Shown one piece after another: positions 1 through 7,146 of a stretch of DNA of 11,975 nt. How positions within the stretch are numbered: position 1 is the stretch's first letter; the number at the start of each line of letters is the position of its first letter. The notes beneath the pieces are model-generated. The model ran no database searches, had not been told where the DNA came from, and saw only the letters and a list, made by a program, of their open reading frames with translations. This DNA is from an uncultured Psychrobacter sp. (GTDB taxonomy: Bacteria > Pseudomonadota > Gammaproteobacteria > Pseudomonadales > Moraxellaceae). The DNA is taken from positions 1 to 11,975 of the forward strand of contig CANMUI010000014.1 of assembly GCA_947501045.1 (NCBI GenBank), given 5' to 3'. The position numbers were made by a program, and so were the translations under genes.

Positions 1-70
1 CAGCAGTGAAACATCGTAGCGCCAATGGTAGTGTGGCTCCGGCCATGTGAGAGTAGGTCATCGTCAGCTC
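1..70 (+). rRNA. rrf: 5S ribosomal RNA, 3' part (gene enters from left edge)
   Basis: The window opens inside a 5S rRNA gene. The stretch contains the typical loop E/helix IV region (AGCGCCAATGGTAGTGTGG), the GTGAGAGTAGG segment, and a 3' terminal strand (GTCATCGTCAGCTC) that would pair with a 5' strand lying outside the window. It is followed directly by a strong terminator, as expected for the end of an rRNA operon. The exact 3' end could be a few bases shorter than given. The sequence resembles Moraxellaceae 5S genes as I recall them. Confidence 0.93.
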
Positions 71-83
71 TCTATTCCTGATT

Positions 84-116
84 AGCCCTAACATACTTTA
101 GTATGTTAGGGCTTTT
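84..116 (+). terminator. Rho-independent terminator of the rRNA operon
   Basis: A perfect 13-bp stem (84-96 with 101-113, AGCCCTAACATAC / GTATGTTAGGGCT) with a TTTA loop is followed by a T-rich run (TTTTCTTT). It lies 14 bases after the 5S rRNA, so it ends the ribosomal transcript. Confidence 0.92.
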
Positions 117-143
117 CTTTGTCTCCAAGTTTCTCATACTAAA

Positions 144-179
144 AGCTTCCGACACTTACGTGTTGAGGGCTCTTTTTTT
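144..179 (+). terminator. Second, tandem rho-independent terminator
   Basis: Positions 144-155 pair with 160-171 around a TTAC loop. The stem has G-U pairs and one C-A mismatch, and seven T residues follow (173-179). It sits about 30 bp after the first terminator, giving a double stop behind the rRNA operon. The stem is weaker than the first. Confidence 0.72.
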
Positions 180-210
180 GTGCGTGATTATATTTATCCT
201 ATGCTATCAT
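178..210 (+). promoter_or_regulatory. Possible promoter for the 160-aa protein gene
   Basis: TTGTGC (178-183) and TATGCT (200-205) are 16 bp apart, with an alternative -10 (TATCAT) at 205-210. Both matches to sigma-70 boxes are weak. The position, just after the double terminator and 34-44 bp before the start codon, is the main support. Confidence 0.3.
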
Positions 211-243
211 CAATTCAATTCAAACTTATTAAAAGGAAATAAT

Positions 244-726
244 ATGAGTATTGAACAAGAATTTAGAAAAGAAGTTCAAAGTCATTTAAGTCATTTGAGG
301 TCCGATATCAAACCAGTACTAAAACAGCTCATTGAATATAATTATCCGGAAGAAGTTGTGAGTTTAGAATTTGAGGTTTTCGCTGACGGTTTTACGCAAG
401 GATTTCCGGTGAGGGCTTTCTTTATGGATGAAAGTAATTCTGAGCATTTTGTTGATGTAGATGGTCAAGCGCAGTATCCGTCACCTGTTGATCCTGAGTT
501 ACTGGATATAGAACACGTTTATCCTGATGAGCTTGAAGATAAGTATAGAAACAAAGATGAGGATATTGATCTATACACTATTGCTACTGAGGAGCTTATT
601 AAATGGTTTGCAGAATGCTGGAATGAAGTAGGTGGAAAGTCGTTCAAGCTAAAAGCCAATATTGCTTTTCATGACGATATTAATGAATACAATTTAGTAG
701 AAAATAGATGGCAAGAGCGATTCTAG
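244..726 (+). CDS. Unrecognised acidic 160-aa protein
   Basis: I do not recognise this family. The start at 244 is chosen over an in-frame start at 103 because 103 lies inside the rRNA terminator, while the ATG at 244 follows AAGGA (233-237) at a normal distance of 6 bases. The product has no signal peptide or membrane segment and should be cytoplasmic. Its N-terminus (about 1-45) looks helical and charged. The middle (about 40-75) alternates hydrophobic residues around the FADGFTQGFPVRAFFMDE segment, suggesting beta strands. A strongly acidic stretch (about 85-120, PELLDIEHVYPDELED) comes next, then a helix with KWFAECWNEVGG. The size, acidity and isolated Trp/Phe pattern resemble immunity-type proteins of toxin systems, but this is only a general impression. 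Codon use is AT-rich, unlike the core genes to the right. It stands alone between a functional 5S gene and a broken 5S copy. Confidence 0.8.
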   Translation: MSIEQEFRKEVQSHLSHLRSDIKPVLKQLIEYNYPEEVVSLEFEVFADGFTQGFPVRAFFMDESNSEHFVDVDGQAQYPSPVDPELLDIEHVYPDELEDKYRNKDEDIDLYTIATEELIKWFAECWNEVGGKSFKLKANIAFHDDINEYNLVENRWQERF

Positions 727-738
727 CTTGCTATATAA

Positions 739-923
739 TAGGCGACAATAGCACGATAGTACCACTTGCTCTCTTCCTGAACTCAGAAGTGAAATATCGT
801 AGCGCTAATGGTAGTGTGGGTCCGTCCGTGTGACCTATACAGCCAATTCTATCTAAAGGATTGGCTCTTACGCTACCTAAAATTGATATGCAGTTTTTAT
901 AGTGCTCAGGTCATCGTCAGCTC
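739..923 (+). pseudogene. Decayed 5S rRNA copy split by a ~70-bp insertion
   Basis: Bases 784-833 match bases 1-50 of the window's intact 5S end at 44 of 50 positions. The upstream part (about 739-783, GGCGACAATAGC...GAACTCAGAAG) fits the 5' half of a 5S gene. At 834 the similarity stops for about 70 bases, then resumes at 909-923 with GGTCATCGTCAGCTC, identical to bases 56-70. The scattered substitutions and the interruption mean it cannot fold as a normal 5S RNA. It is probably the remnant of a second 5S gene of the same operon. The 5' boundary is approximate. Confidence 0.82.
834..905. other. Foreign ~70-bp segment inside the 5S remnant
   Basis: This stretch has no counterpart in the intact 5S sequence. 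It contains a 7-bp inverted repeat, AGCCAAT (841-847) and ATTGGCT (860-866), with a 12-base loop, and no reading frame. I see no target duplication or mobile-element end. It may be a small repeat element or a product of illegitimate recombination. The borders are uncertain by a few bases. Confidence 0.5.
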
Positions 924-932
924 TTTATTTCT

Positions 933-994
933 AAAATCCCCCTATTCGAAAGTTGAAGAAAGCTTTTTTAATAGGTAGGGTTTTGGTTTTTTTT
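933..994 (+). terminator. Probable terminator behind the 5S remnant
   Basis: AAAATCCCCCTATT (933-946) can pair imperfectly with AATAGGTAGGGTTTT (970-984), with an AT-rich loop between. It is followed by GG and eight T residues (987-994). It sits where the terminator of a second 5S gene would be and may be its surviving terminator. The stem is not perfect. Confidence 0.5.
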
Positions 995-1077
995 ATTATT
1001 AGGTTTATATGCCAAAGATCTGATAATATCAAAAATTAAAATTGAGAATTAGTAGCAGTTATCTAGGGAAATAATAA

Positions 1078-2457
1078 ATGTATCCAACTTATATAATCAG
1101 CAAAGATCAAGCTGATAAAATCATCAATGTAGAAGAAAATTTCTTGAACGATGTTAAAGCTAAAGAAATTAGACCAGCAAAATTATCAGAAACAGTCTCC
1201 GCTTTTGCTAATGCAGGCGGTGGAGACATATATATTGGTATTTCTGAAGTTGGAGAAAATAAAAATAGGTTATGGAAGGGGTTTGCGGATGTGGAAGAAG
1301 CAAATGACATGATCCAAGCTTTAGTTCAGGCTCATCTATTTGCAAATCATATAATATTTGAGTTTTTAAGCTGTTCTGATTATGAAGGATATGTACTTCA
1401 TCTTACTATAAAGAAAGTTAAAGAAATTGTAAAATCTACGAAAGGAGAGATCTTCCTAAGAGTAAATGCAGGAAAAATAAAGTTAGATACAACTGATAGA
1501 ATAGCCCGTTTAGAATTAGATAAAGGTATCATTACGTTCGAAGATGAATGGGTGAATATTACACCTGAAAGAGTAGAGAATAGTGTAGCTATATTGGATT
1601 TCCTAATAAACGTAGTGCCTAGTGCTGAACCATTAACTTATTTAAATAATCAAGAGCTTCTTAAACATGATCAATGTAAAGTGGCTGGTGTTTTATTATT
1701 CTGTGATGAACCAGCGATATATCTACCTAAAAGATGTAGTATTAAGATAATGCGATATAGAACTAAGGATAATGATATAGGTAGAGAGTTTCTCGATGGA
1801 GTCCCTCTAACAATCGAAGGTAATATATATGACGTTATCTATCGAGCTGTAGATAAGTCTATAGAAATAATTGAAGGTGTTCAGAAGCTTGGTACTAAAG
1901 GAATGGAGAGTGTCCTATATCCTAAAGATACTATTCACGAAATTATTACTAATGCAGTTCTTCATAGAGATTACAGTATTGCTGCTGATTCACAAATAAG
2001 AATATTTGATAATAGAGTTGAAGTAGAGAGTCCAGGAAAACTTCCAGGGCACGTTACTAAATACAATATTTTGGATACTCAAAGTGCAAGGAATCCTACT
2101 ATTGTAAGACTAATTAATAAATTTCCTAATCCACCTAATCAGGATGTAGGCGAAGGTTTAAATACTGCGTTCAGTGCTATGGAGGCTTTAAGACTAAAAC
2201 CTCCAGTAATTGATGAAACTGAGAACTCAGTTTTAATCACTATCCCTCATGAACCTCTTTCTTCTCCAGAAGAGTTAGTCATAGAGTATCTACAACAAAA
2301 CCCAGAAATTACAAATCGTGTAGCTAGGGATATTACAGGTATAAAAAGTGAAAATATAATGAAAAATGTTTTCTTACGACTCAAAGGAAGTAATGTAATC
2401 GAGCCAGTACCTAACAAAGGAGGTTCTGCTTCTGCATGGCAAATAAAAAGCTCTTAA
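1078..2457 (+). CDS. AlbA_2 (Schlafen-type) / GHKL ATPase / winged-helix protein
   Basis: This is a 459-aa cytoplasmic protein of the group often annotated as ATP-binding or RNA-binding AlbA_2 domain protein. The N-terminal part (about 15-140) has the AlbA_2 hallmark SAFANAGGGDIYIGI (41-55). A linker follows (about 150-270). The region 280-375 matches the RecG C-terminal-like HATPase_c_4 domain: HEIITNAVLHRDYS (287-300, N-box-like Glu288/Asn292), IRIFDNRVEVESPG (307-320) and DVGEGL (356-361, glycine-rich lid). The last about 80 residues (376-457) look like a winged helix ending in a Trp-containing wing. Family members are thought to be nucleic-acid-binding regulators, and some occur near defence genes; the role of this one is unknown. 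The start follows AGGGA (1065-1069) at 8 bases. Composition is clearly more AT-rich than parE, suggesting acquisition. It is alone on its strand, with no toxin-antitoxin or restriction partner visible. Confidence 0.9.
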   Translation: MYPTYIISKDQADKIINVEENFLNDVKAKEIRPAKLSETVSAFANAGGGDIYIGISEVGENKNRLWKGFADVEEANDMIQALVQAHLFANHIIFEFLSCSDYEGYVLHLTIKKVKEIVKSTKGEIFLRVNAGKIKLDTTDRIARLELDKGIITFEDEWVNITPERVENSVAILDFLINVVPSAEPLTYLNNQELLKHDQCKVAGVLLFCDEPAIYLPKRCSIKIMRYRTKDNDIGREFLDGVPLTIEGNIYDVIYRAVDKSIEIIEGVQKLGTKGMESVLYPKDTIHEIITNAVLHRDYSIAADSQIRIFDNRVEVESPGKLPGHVTKYNILDTQSARNPTIVRLINKFPNPPNQDVGEGLNTAFSAMEALRLKPPVIDETENSVLITIPHEPLSSPEELVIEYLQQNPEITNRVARDITGIKSENIMKNVFLRLKGSNVIEPVPNKGGSASAWQIKSS

Positions 2458-2742
2458 TACTTCATTTAATTAGGAAGGTGCTATCTAATTTGATTATTTT
2501 TTAAAATTTTTTTTGAAATAATCCTATTATTACTTCGAATGTAGCCTATAGAGATGATCTGCGAACTAATGCCATTAGTTTGTAGTCTGATAATTGAATT
2601 ATCACTGATGATGTTACTGGTAAAAAAAAGCACAGACCAAGCATTTTTATTAATTCTAAACGTAAAATGTAGCAGCATCATTTGATAGTTTAAAAACCGT
2701 AATCTATACTCGATAAAGGTTGAATAATTGCCTTTTATTATT
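2458..2742. other. Gene-free AT-rich spacer
   Basis: I see no credible gene on either strand. A minus-strand frame (2481-2786) is open but runs through the pirin terminator, lacks a ribosome binding site and has no recognisable features. A GATTATTT (2492-2499) / AAATAATC (2516-2523) inverted repeat with a T-rich interior lies 35 bases after the upstream gene. It might help end that transcript, but it is not a standard terminator. Confidence 0.55.
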
Positions 2743-2777
2743 AAAAAAGCCCATATTAGCGAACTAATACGGGCTTT
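2743..2777 (-). terminator. Rho-independent terminator of the pirin gene
   Basis: Read on the minus strand, AAAGCCC-x-TATTAG (2746-2759) and CTAATA-x-GGGCTTT (2764-2777) form a 14-position stem with one mismatch and a 4-base loop, followed by six T residues (2748-2743). It lies 45 bases beyond the pirin stop. In the plus direction the T run is short, so it works mainly for the minus strand. Confidence 0.88.
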
Positions 2778-2821
2778 AACATACAATAGAGTATTTAACT
2801 AACTAGTAACTAGACTAACAG

Positions 2822-3715
2822 TTAAGCGCCTTCACCAAATTTGCCACTTTGGAAATCAGTGACCGCTTGCATGATTTCTTGCTGACTGTTCATGACAAAG
2901 GGACCGTACTGAACAATTGGCTCACGTAGTGGGCGACCCGTGATTAAGATCACTTTAGTATCCTCACTACTATCGGCGGTAATGGTGACGCCATCAGTGT
3001 CAGTATCATTTTTCAAGATAGCCATGGTCTTAGTCGGCACTTCTCGACCTTCGATATCTACTTTACCACGATATACAAAGGCAAACGCATTGTGATCGCT
3101 TGGAATGGCTTGGCTAAAGCTGGTTCCTGCTGGTAGATGGATATCCAAGTAAGTCGGCTCAGTAACTTCGCGGGTGACCGCGCCTTCAACACCATGCGAT
3201 GTACCGGCAATTACCGTAACGTCGACGCCATCTTCAGTCGTGTATTTAGGTAGATCATCACTTTGGAAGTCTTTATACCAAGGGTCATTCATCTTGTCTT
3301 TGGCAGGTAGATTGAGCCAAAGCTGGAAGCCTTCCATCGCGCCATCTTCTTGTTCCGGTAGCTCTGAATGGATCACCCCGCTAGCTGCCGTCATCCACTG
3401 TACGCCGCCGTTTTGTAATAAGCCTTCGTTACCCGCGCTGTCACGATGACGCATACGACCCGTAATCATATAGGTAATAGTTTCAAAGCCGCGATGTGGG
3501 TGGTTGGGAAACCCAGCGACATAATCATCTGGATTGTCGCTTTTAAAGTTGTCTAGCATCAAATAAGGATCAAGGCGTTTTTGCAACTGCTGCGTGAGTA
3601 CGCGAGTTAGCTTAACACCCGCACCGTCTTGAGTATCTACCCCAGCATAAAGCTCTTGCACTTGACGTGATTGGGTTACGGTATCTTCTACGTTATTCGC
3701 TATAGTGTCATTCAT
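2822..3715 (-). CDS. Pirin family protein (quercetinase-like bicupin)
   Basis: This is a 297-aa cytosolic bicupin of the pirin family. The N-terminal cupin carries the family signature NHPHRGFETITYMITG (71-86) and VQWMTAASGVIHSELP (105-120). The metal-binding residues of pirins are in place: His72, His74, His116 and Glu118. The C-terminal cupin (about 180-265) lacks such ligands, as is usual, and ends with the conserved GPFVMNS (271-277). Bacterial pirins bind an iron-like metal; some cleave quercetin and others act through protein partners, so the substrate here cannot be told. The start at 3715 follows AGGAG (3722-3726) at about 6 bases. The gene is followed by its own terminator. The next minus-strand gene upstream is 162 bp away, so an independent promoter in the AT-rich gap is likely. 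Confidence 0.95.
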   Translation of the reverse strand: MNDTIANNVEDTVTQSRQVQELYAGVDTQDGAGVKLTRVLTQQLQKRLDPYLMLDNFKSDNPDDYVAGFPNHPHRGFETITYMITGRMRHRDSAGNEGLLQNGGVQWMTAASGVIHSELPEQEDGAMEGFQLWLNLPAKDKMNDPWYKDFQSDDLPKYTTEDGVDVTVIAGTSHGVEGAVTREVTEPTYLDIHLPAGTSFSQAIPSDHNAFAFVYRGKVDIEGREVPTKTMAILKNDTDTDGVTITADSSEDTKVILITGRPLREPIVQYGPFVMNSQQEIMQAVTDFQSGKFGEGA

Positions 3716-3877
3716 TATTATCTCCTGCTTTTTTCAACAACTGTTAATAATCATTGAGTTTTATCAATCTTCAGTTATATATTTGAGGTCAGGAATATAA
3801 ATTTCAATAATACTATGTAGAATTATTATATTGATATTACTTATTATTAAAAATAATTTAATAGTTATATTTTCTCA

Positions 3878-4138
3878 TTAAAACAATTCGCCTGTTTCAA
3901 TAACTTCTTCAAAATCAAAGCCTAATTGCTCGCCTTTACGCTGCTTTATTTGTTCAATACGCTGCCGACGTCCTACTATCAGTCTAAGTACCTCTCGGCG
4001 CTGCTCGTTGTTCATGTCATGCCAAAACTGACGCTCAGGACGACTGCGCAAACAGCCAAAGCAGTAGCCTTTTTTATTACTTTGACAAACGCCAATGCAC
4101 GGATTAGCAATCTCAAAGAGCTCAAACTGCTGATTCAT
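3878..4138 (-). CDS. DUF1289 domain protein, four-cysteine
   Basis: This is an 86-aa small basic-helical protein with a clear DUF1289 pattern: Cys14, Cys18, Cys26 and Cys29 (CIGVCQSNKKGYCFGC, 14-29), then a conserved RP.....W segment (Arg33-Trp39) and a helix rich in Arg/Glu. The four cysteines probably bind zinc or a cluster. The biochemical role of DUF1289 proteins is not established to my knowledge. The length is normal for the family. The ATG at 4138 has AGGA (4142-4145) close upstream. It is transcribed divergently from the yqiA-like gene, and the 194 bp between them must hold both promoters, though no strong boxes stand out. Confidence 0.92.
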   Translation of the reverse strand: MNQQFELFEIANPCIGVCQSNKKGYCFGCLRSRPERQFWHDMNNEQRREVLRLIVGRRQRIEQIKQRKGEQLGFDFEEVIETGELF

Positions 4139-4332
4139 GCTTCCTCTCCATTTAATATATCATTCCCTTGCAAACTCAGTACTATGTTAGCCTCAGTATT
4201 TATAATTTTAGCTATTATATTATGGCTTAGCGCTTATATTCATTGGCTTGTAATGCTATTCTTGAGGTTTAAACCGTTCTTTAAACAGTGCTATATCTTA
4301 TATCATAACAAAATTAATAAGTGAGGCTATAC

Positions 4333-4965
4333 GTGAACATTGTTTATATTCATGGCTTAGATAGTGATGCTAGTTCTATTAAAGGATTATTACTTGAGCA
4401 TTATTGTGAGCAGAATCATCCAGATATTGCAGTCTATCGTCCCGACTTAAACCAGTCGCCTGAACAAGTCTTTGGCGACTTAATCGACTTAGTCACCAAA
4501 TTGAGTAAGGAAGCTAGAACCATATTGGTAGGTAGCTCATTAGGAGGCTACTTCTCAACGTTAGTCAGTAATCATACGGGTTGTTCAGTATTGCTATTGA
4601 ATCCTAGCACTCAGCCTCATATTACTTTACAGCGCTTTTATGAAGAATCTAGTGTTGATAAAAACCTTGATAGCCTTAATAACAGTGATGCAGATACGAA
4701 GGTACTTTATACTACAACGGGCGGTTGGAACATCACAATAGCAGACTTAAAATGGTTTGCTGATCATAAGCTGTCCGGTGTTGAATATCCCAGCCAAGTA
4801 GTCGCTTTGATTAAAGAGGGTGATGAGTTACTCGATTTCAATTTATCTGTAGATTTCTATCGAAAATATGGCGCGAAGGTTATTTTACAAGCAGAGGGCG
4901 ACCATCGCTTCAGTGATTTCTCCGAGCAGTTACCTGTCGTTATGGACATCATACAGCGGCTATGA
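4333..4965 (+). CDS. yqiA: YqiA-like esterase (alpha/beta hydrolase)
   Basis: This is a 210-aa alpha/beta hydrolase of the UPF0227/YqiA family. It opens with the family's strand MNIVYIHGLDSDASS. The nucleophile elbow is GSSLGGY (67-73, probable nucleophile Ser69), followed by the NPSTQPH oxyanion-side loop (90-96). The acid is probably in the EGDELLDF segment (162-169), and the catalytic His is His191 in GDHRFSDF. E. coli YqiA shows short-chain esterase and thioesterase activity; the natural substrate is unknown. I place the start at the GTG at 4333, because GAGG (4323-4326) lies 6 bases before it. An alternative GTG at 4321 would add four residues but has no binding site. In many gammaproteobacteria yqiA lies directly before parE, as here. 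The weak start codon suggests modest expression. Confidence 0.88.
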   Translation: MNIVYIHGLDSDASSIKGLLLEHYCEQNHPDIAVYRPDLNQSPEQVFGDLIDLVTKLSKEARTILVGSSLGGYFSTLVSNHTGCSVLLLNPSTQPHITLQRFYEESSVDKNLDSLNNSDADTKVLYTTTGGWNITIADLKWFADHKLSGVEYPSQVVALIKEGDELLDFNLSVDFYRKYGAKVILQAEGDHRFSDFSEQLPVVMDIIQRL

Positions 4966-5010
4966 TGATAGGTAGTGGACGACACGACATGACGTATATT
5001 ATTAACAGTT

Positions 5011-5031
5011 ACCGCTAGTGTAGCCGTTTTT
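5011..5031 (+). terminator. Weak hairpin with T run behind yqiA
   Basis: ACCGCTA (5011-5017) and TAGCCGT (5021-5027) pair around GTG with one C-C mismatch, followed by a short T run. It may attenuate transcription from yqiA into parE. It lies immediately before the parE -10 box. Confidence 0.3.
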
Positions 5032-5034
5032 CGT

Positions 5035-5040
5035 TATAAT
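5035..5040 (+). promoter_or_regulatory. Candidate parE -10 box
   Basis: A perfect TATAAT lies 60 bp before the parE start. No good -35 hexamer is present at 16-18 bp (CGCTAG/CCGCTA/ACCGCT), so it is either activator-dependent or a chance match. It is separated from yqiA by the weak hairpin. Confidence 0.4.
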
Positions 5041-5100
5041 GGTTTATTGGAATTAATAGTTTGTAAATACTTATAGTTTGTAGACATTAAGGAAAGCATT

Positions 5101-6990
5101 TTGAATCAATATAATGCGCAGTCATTAGAAGTTTTAGAAGGTCTTGAGCCCGTTCGCCGCCGTCCCGGCATGTATACCGATACTACCCGTCCCAATCACC
5201 TAGCCCAAGAGGTCATCGACAACTCTGTTGATGAGGCCTTAGCAGGCTATGCCAAAACCATTAAAGTACAACTGCATGAAGATGGGTCATTGTCGGTAGA
5301 AGACGATGGCCGCGGTATGCCGACTGATATCCACCCTGAGTTTGGGCAATCAGGAATTGAGCTTATCTTAACGCGTCTGCACGCGGGTGGTAAGTTCTCG
5401 ACCTCCAATTACCAAGTATCAGGCGGTCTGCACGGGGTTGGTATCTCTGTCGTTAATGCTTTGTCAACGCGCATTGAAGTCACCGTATGGCGTGAGGGTA
5501 CGCAGTTTGACATGGCGTTTGAGAATGGTGCTCCTGTGACACCGCTTACCGAATCAGTCAGCTCTAACAAGCGCAAACGCGGCACCAAGGTACGCTTTTG
5601 GGCAGATGGTAGCTTCTTTGATACGCCTAAATTTAATGTGAAACAGCTCAAACATAACCTAAAAGCCAAAGCGGTGTTAGCGGCTGGTCTCATTATTGAA
5701 TTCGTTGATAACATCAATAATGAAAAAGTGGTTTGGCAGTTTACCGATGGCGTGGTCGAATATTTAAACGAGCAGTTAGATGGACTTGAGACGCTGCCAC
5801 CAGAGCCGTTCTATTATAATTATGAGGCTAAAGACGGCAATGGCACAGGTATTACCTTTGCCCTATCTTGGTTGCCTGATGGCGGTACCCCTGTGCAAGA
5901 AAGTTACGTCAACTTGATACCAACCGCGCAAGGAGGCACGCACGTTAATGGGCTACGTACCGGTATTTTAGAAGCTCTGCGTGAGTTTTGTGAGATTCAT
6001 AATCTGTTGCCGCGTAGTGTGAAGCTAACGGCGGAGGATGTTTGGGATGGGATTAATTATATTCTCTCGCTTAAATTTTCTGAACCGCAGTTCTCAGGGC
6101 AAACCAAAGAGCGCTTGTCGAGTCGCGAGGCGGCAGGGGTGGTGCAGACATTAGCCAAAGATGCTTTTAGTTTGTGGCTCAATCAACATGCAGACTTAGG
6201 TGCTCAGATTGCCGAGCTGGCGATTAATAAAGCCGGACGTCGTCTAAAATCAGCAAAAAAAGTCGCGCGTAAAAAAATCAGTCAAGGTCCAGCACTGCCG
6301 GGTAAATTAGCAGACTGCCGCGGCGACTTACGTGATGGCGCGGAGCTGTTTTTGGTAGAAGGGGACTCTGCTGGCGGCAGTGCTAAGCAAGCACGTGATC
6401 GCCATTATCAAGCGATATTGCCACTGCGCGGTAAGATACTGAACACATGGGAGGTCTCATCTGATACTGTACTCTCAAGCCAAGAGATTCACGATATCGC
6501 CATCGCTATCGGAGTTGATCCGGCCTCAAACGACTTGTCCGAGTTGCGTTATGACAAGATCTGTATCTTGGCCGATGCGGATTCTGATGGACTGCACATT
6601 GCTACTTTGATTTGCGCGTTATTTGTTAAGCATTTTCCAGCTTTGGTCGATGCAGGTCATTTGTTTGTCGCGATGCCGCCCCTGTACCGAGTGGATGTGG
6701 GAAAAGAGGTGCACTATGCATTAGATGAGCCTGAGCTCGAACATATTCTATCGAATGTTCCGGGCAATAAAAAAGCGCAAATCACGCGCTTTAAAGGGCT
6801 TGGTGAGATGAGTGCCGAGCAGCTACGCGAGACGACAATGAACCGTGATACGCGCCGCTTAGTACAGCTGGATATGGATGACATGATATTAACCAATAGC
6901 GTCATGGATATGCTGCTGGCAAAAAAGCGCTCGTCCGATCGTAAGTCTTGGCTTGAGGATAAAGGCAACCTAGCGGATATTGCTTTATAG
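5101..6990 (+). CDS. parE: DNA topoisomerase IV subunit B
   Basis: This is the 629-aa ATPase subunit of topoisomerase IV, which with ParC unlinks daughter chromosomes. The length is normal for ParE and shorter than GyrB. The GHKL ATPase domain shows EVIDNSVDEALAG (37-49, catalytic Glu37 and Mg-binding Asn41), DDGRGMP (68-74), GGLHGVG (108-114) and the QTK loop Lys336 (334-336). The TOPRIM domain has LFLVEGDSAGGSAKQ (416-430, Glu420) with PLRGKILN (441-448), and the Asp pair of ADADSDG (Asp492, Asp494). The C-terminal signature RFKGLGEMS spans 563-571. I see no obvious change in the quinolone-related EGDSA/PLRGK region. Translation starts at TTG, with AAGGA (5089-5093) 7 bases before it; the N-terminal MNQYNAQSLEVLEGLEPVR fits the family. 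ParC is not in this window. Confidence 0.97.
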   Translation: MNQYNAQSLEVLEGLEPVRRRPGMYTDTTRPNHLAQEVIDNSVDEALAGYAKTIKVQLHEDGSLSVEDDGRGMPTDIHPEFGQSGIELILTRLHAGGKFSTSNYQVSGGLHGVGISVVNALSTRIEVTVWREGTQFDMAFENGAPVTPLTESVSSNKRKRGTKVRFWADGSFFDTPKFNVKQLKHNLKAKAVLAAGLIIEFVDNINNEKVVWQFTDGVVEYLNEQLDGLETLPPEPFYYNYEAKDGNGTGITFALSWLPDGGTPVQESYVNLIPTAQGGTHVNGLRTGILEALREFCEIHNLLPRSVKLTAEDVWDGINYILSLKFSEPQFSGQTKERLSSREAAGVVQTLAKDAFSLWLNQHADLGAQIAELAINKAGRRLKSAKKVARKKISQGPALPGKLADCRGDLRDGAELFLVEGDSAGGSAKQARDRHYQAILPLRGKILNTWEVSSDTVLSSQEIHDIAIAIGVDPASNDLSELRYDKICILADADSDGLHIATLICALFVKHFPALVDAGHLFVAMPPLYRVDVGKEVHYALDEPELEHILSNVPGNKKAQITRFKGLGEMSAEQLRETTMNRDTRRLVQLDMDDMILTNSVMDMLLAKKRSSDRKSWLEDKGNLADIAL

Positions 6991-6996
6991 ATATCT

Positions 6997-7018
6997 ATGA
7001 TGGGGAACCATTATTTTT
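6997..7018 (+). terminator. Terminator of parE
   Basis: A 7-bp stem with one G-U pair (6997-7003 with 7008-7014) closes on a GGAA tetraloop of the stable GNRA type, followed by TTTTAT. It starts 6 bases after the parE stop codon. Confidence 0.6.
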
Positions 7019-7146
7019 ATTAAGTTTACCTTATTAAATTTATAGGTAGGTTGCAAAAAATTGAAGAAATAGAATAAAAGTCAATTTAATAGTGTCTAAT
7101 TAATGTTATTATATTGTTAAATTAATTTTTATCGTTCAGTACTATT

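Noticed and set aside
103..243. N-terminal extension of the 160-aa protein with a membrane-like segment
   Set aside because: It would start inside the rRNA terminator and has no ribosome binding site; the start at 244 has a good one.
834..905. Possible tRNA or small RNA gene in the 5S insertion
   Set aside because: Only one short 7-bp stem is present; there is no cloverleaf and no promoter or terminator of its own.
2481..2786. Open minus-strand frame of 101 codons in the gap before the pirin gene
   Set aside because: It runs through the pirin terminator, has no ribosome binding site and its product looks like translated AT-rich spacer.
3926..4324. Open plus-strand frame of 132 codons opposite the DUF1289 gene
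   Set aside because: Its first half is antisense to a clear DUF1289 gene and its second half is AT-rich spacer; it has no family features.
6987..6998. 12-bp palindrome ATAGATATCTAT at the end of parE
   Set aside because: It is short, AT-rich and overlaps the stop codon; it is likely chance.
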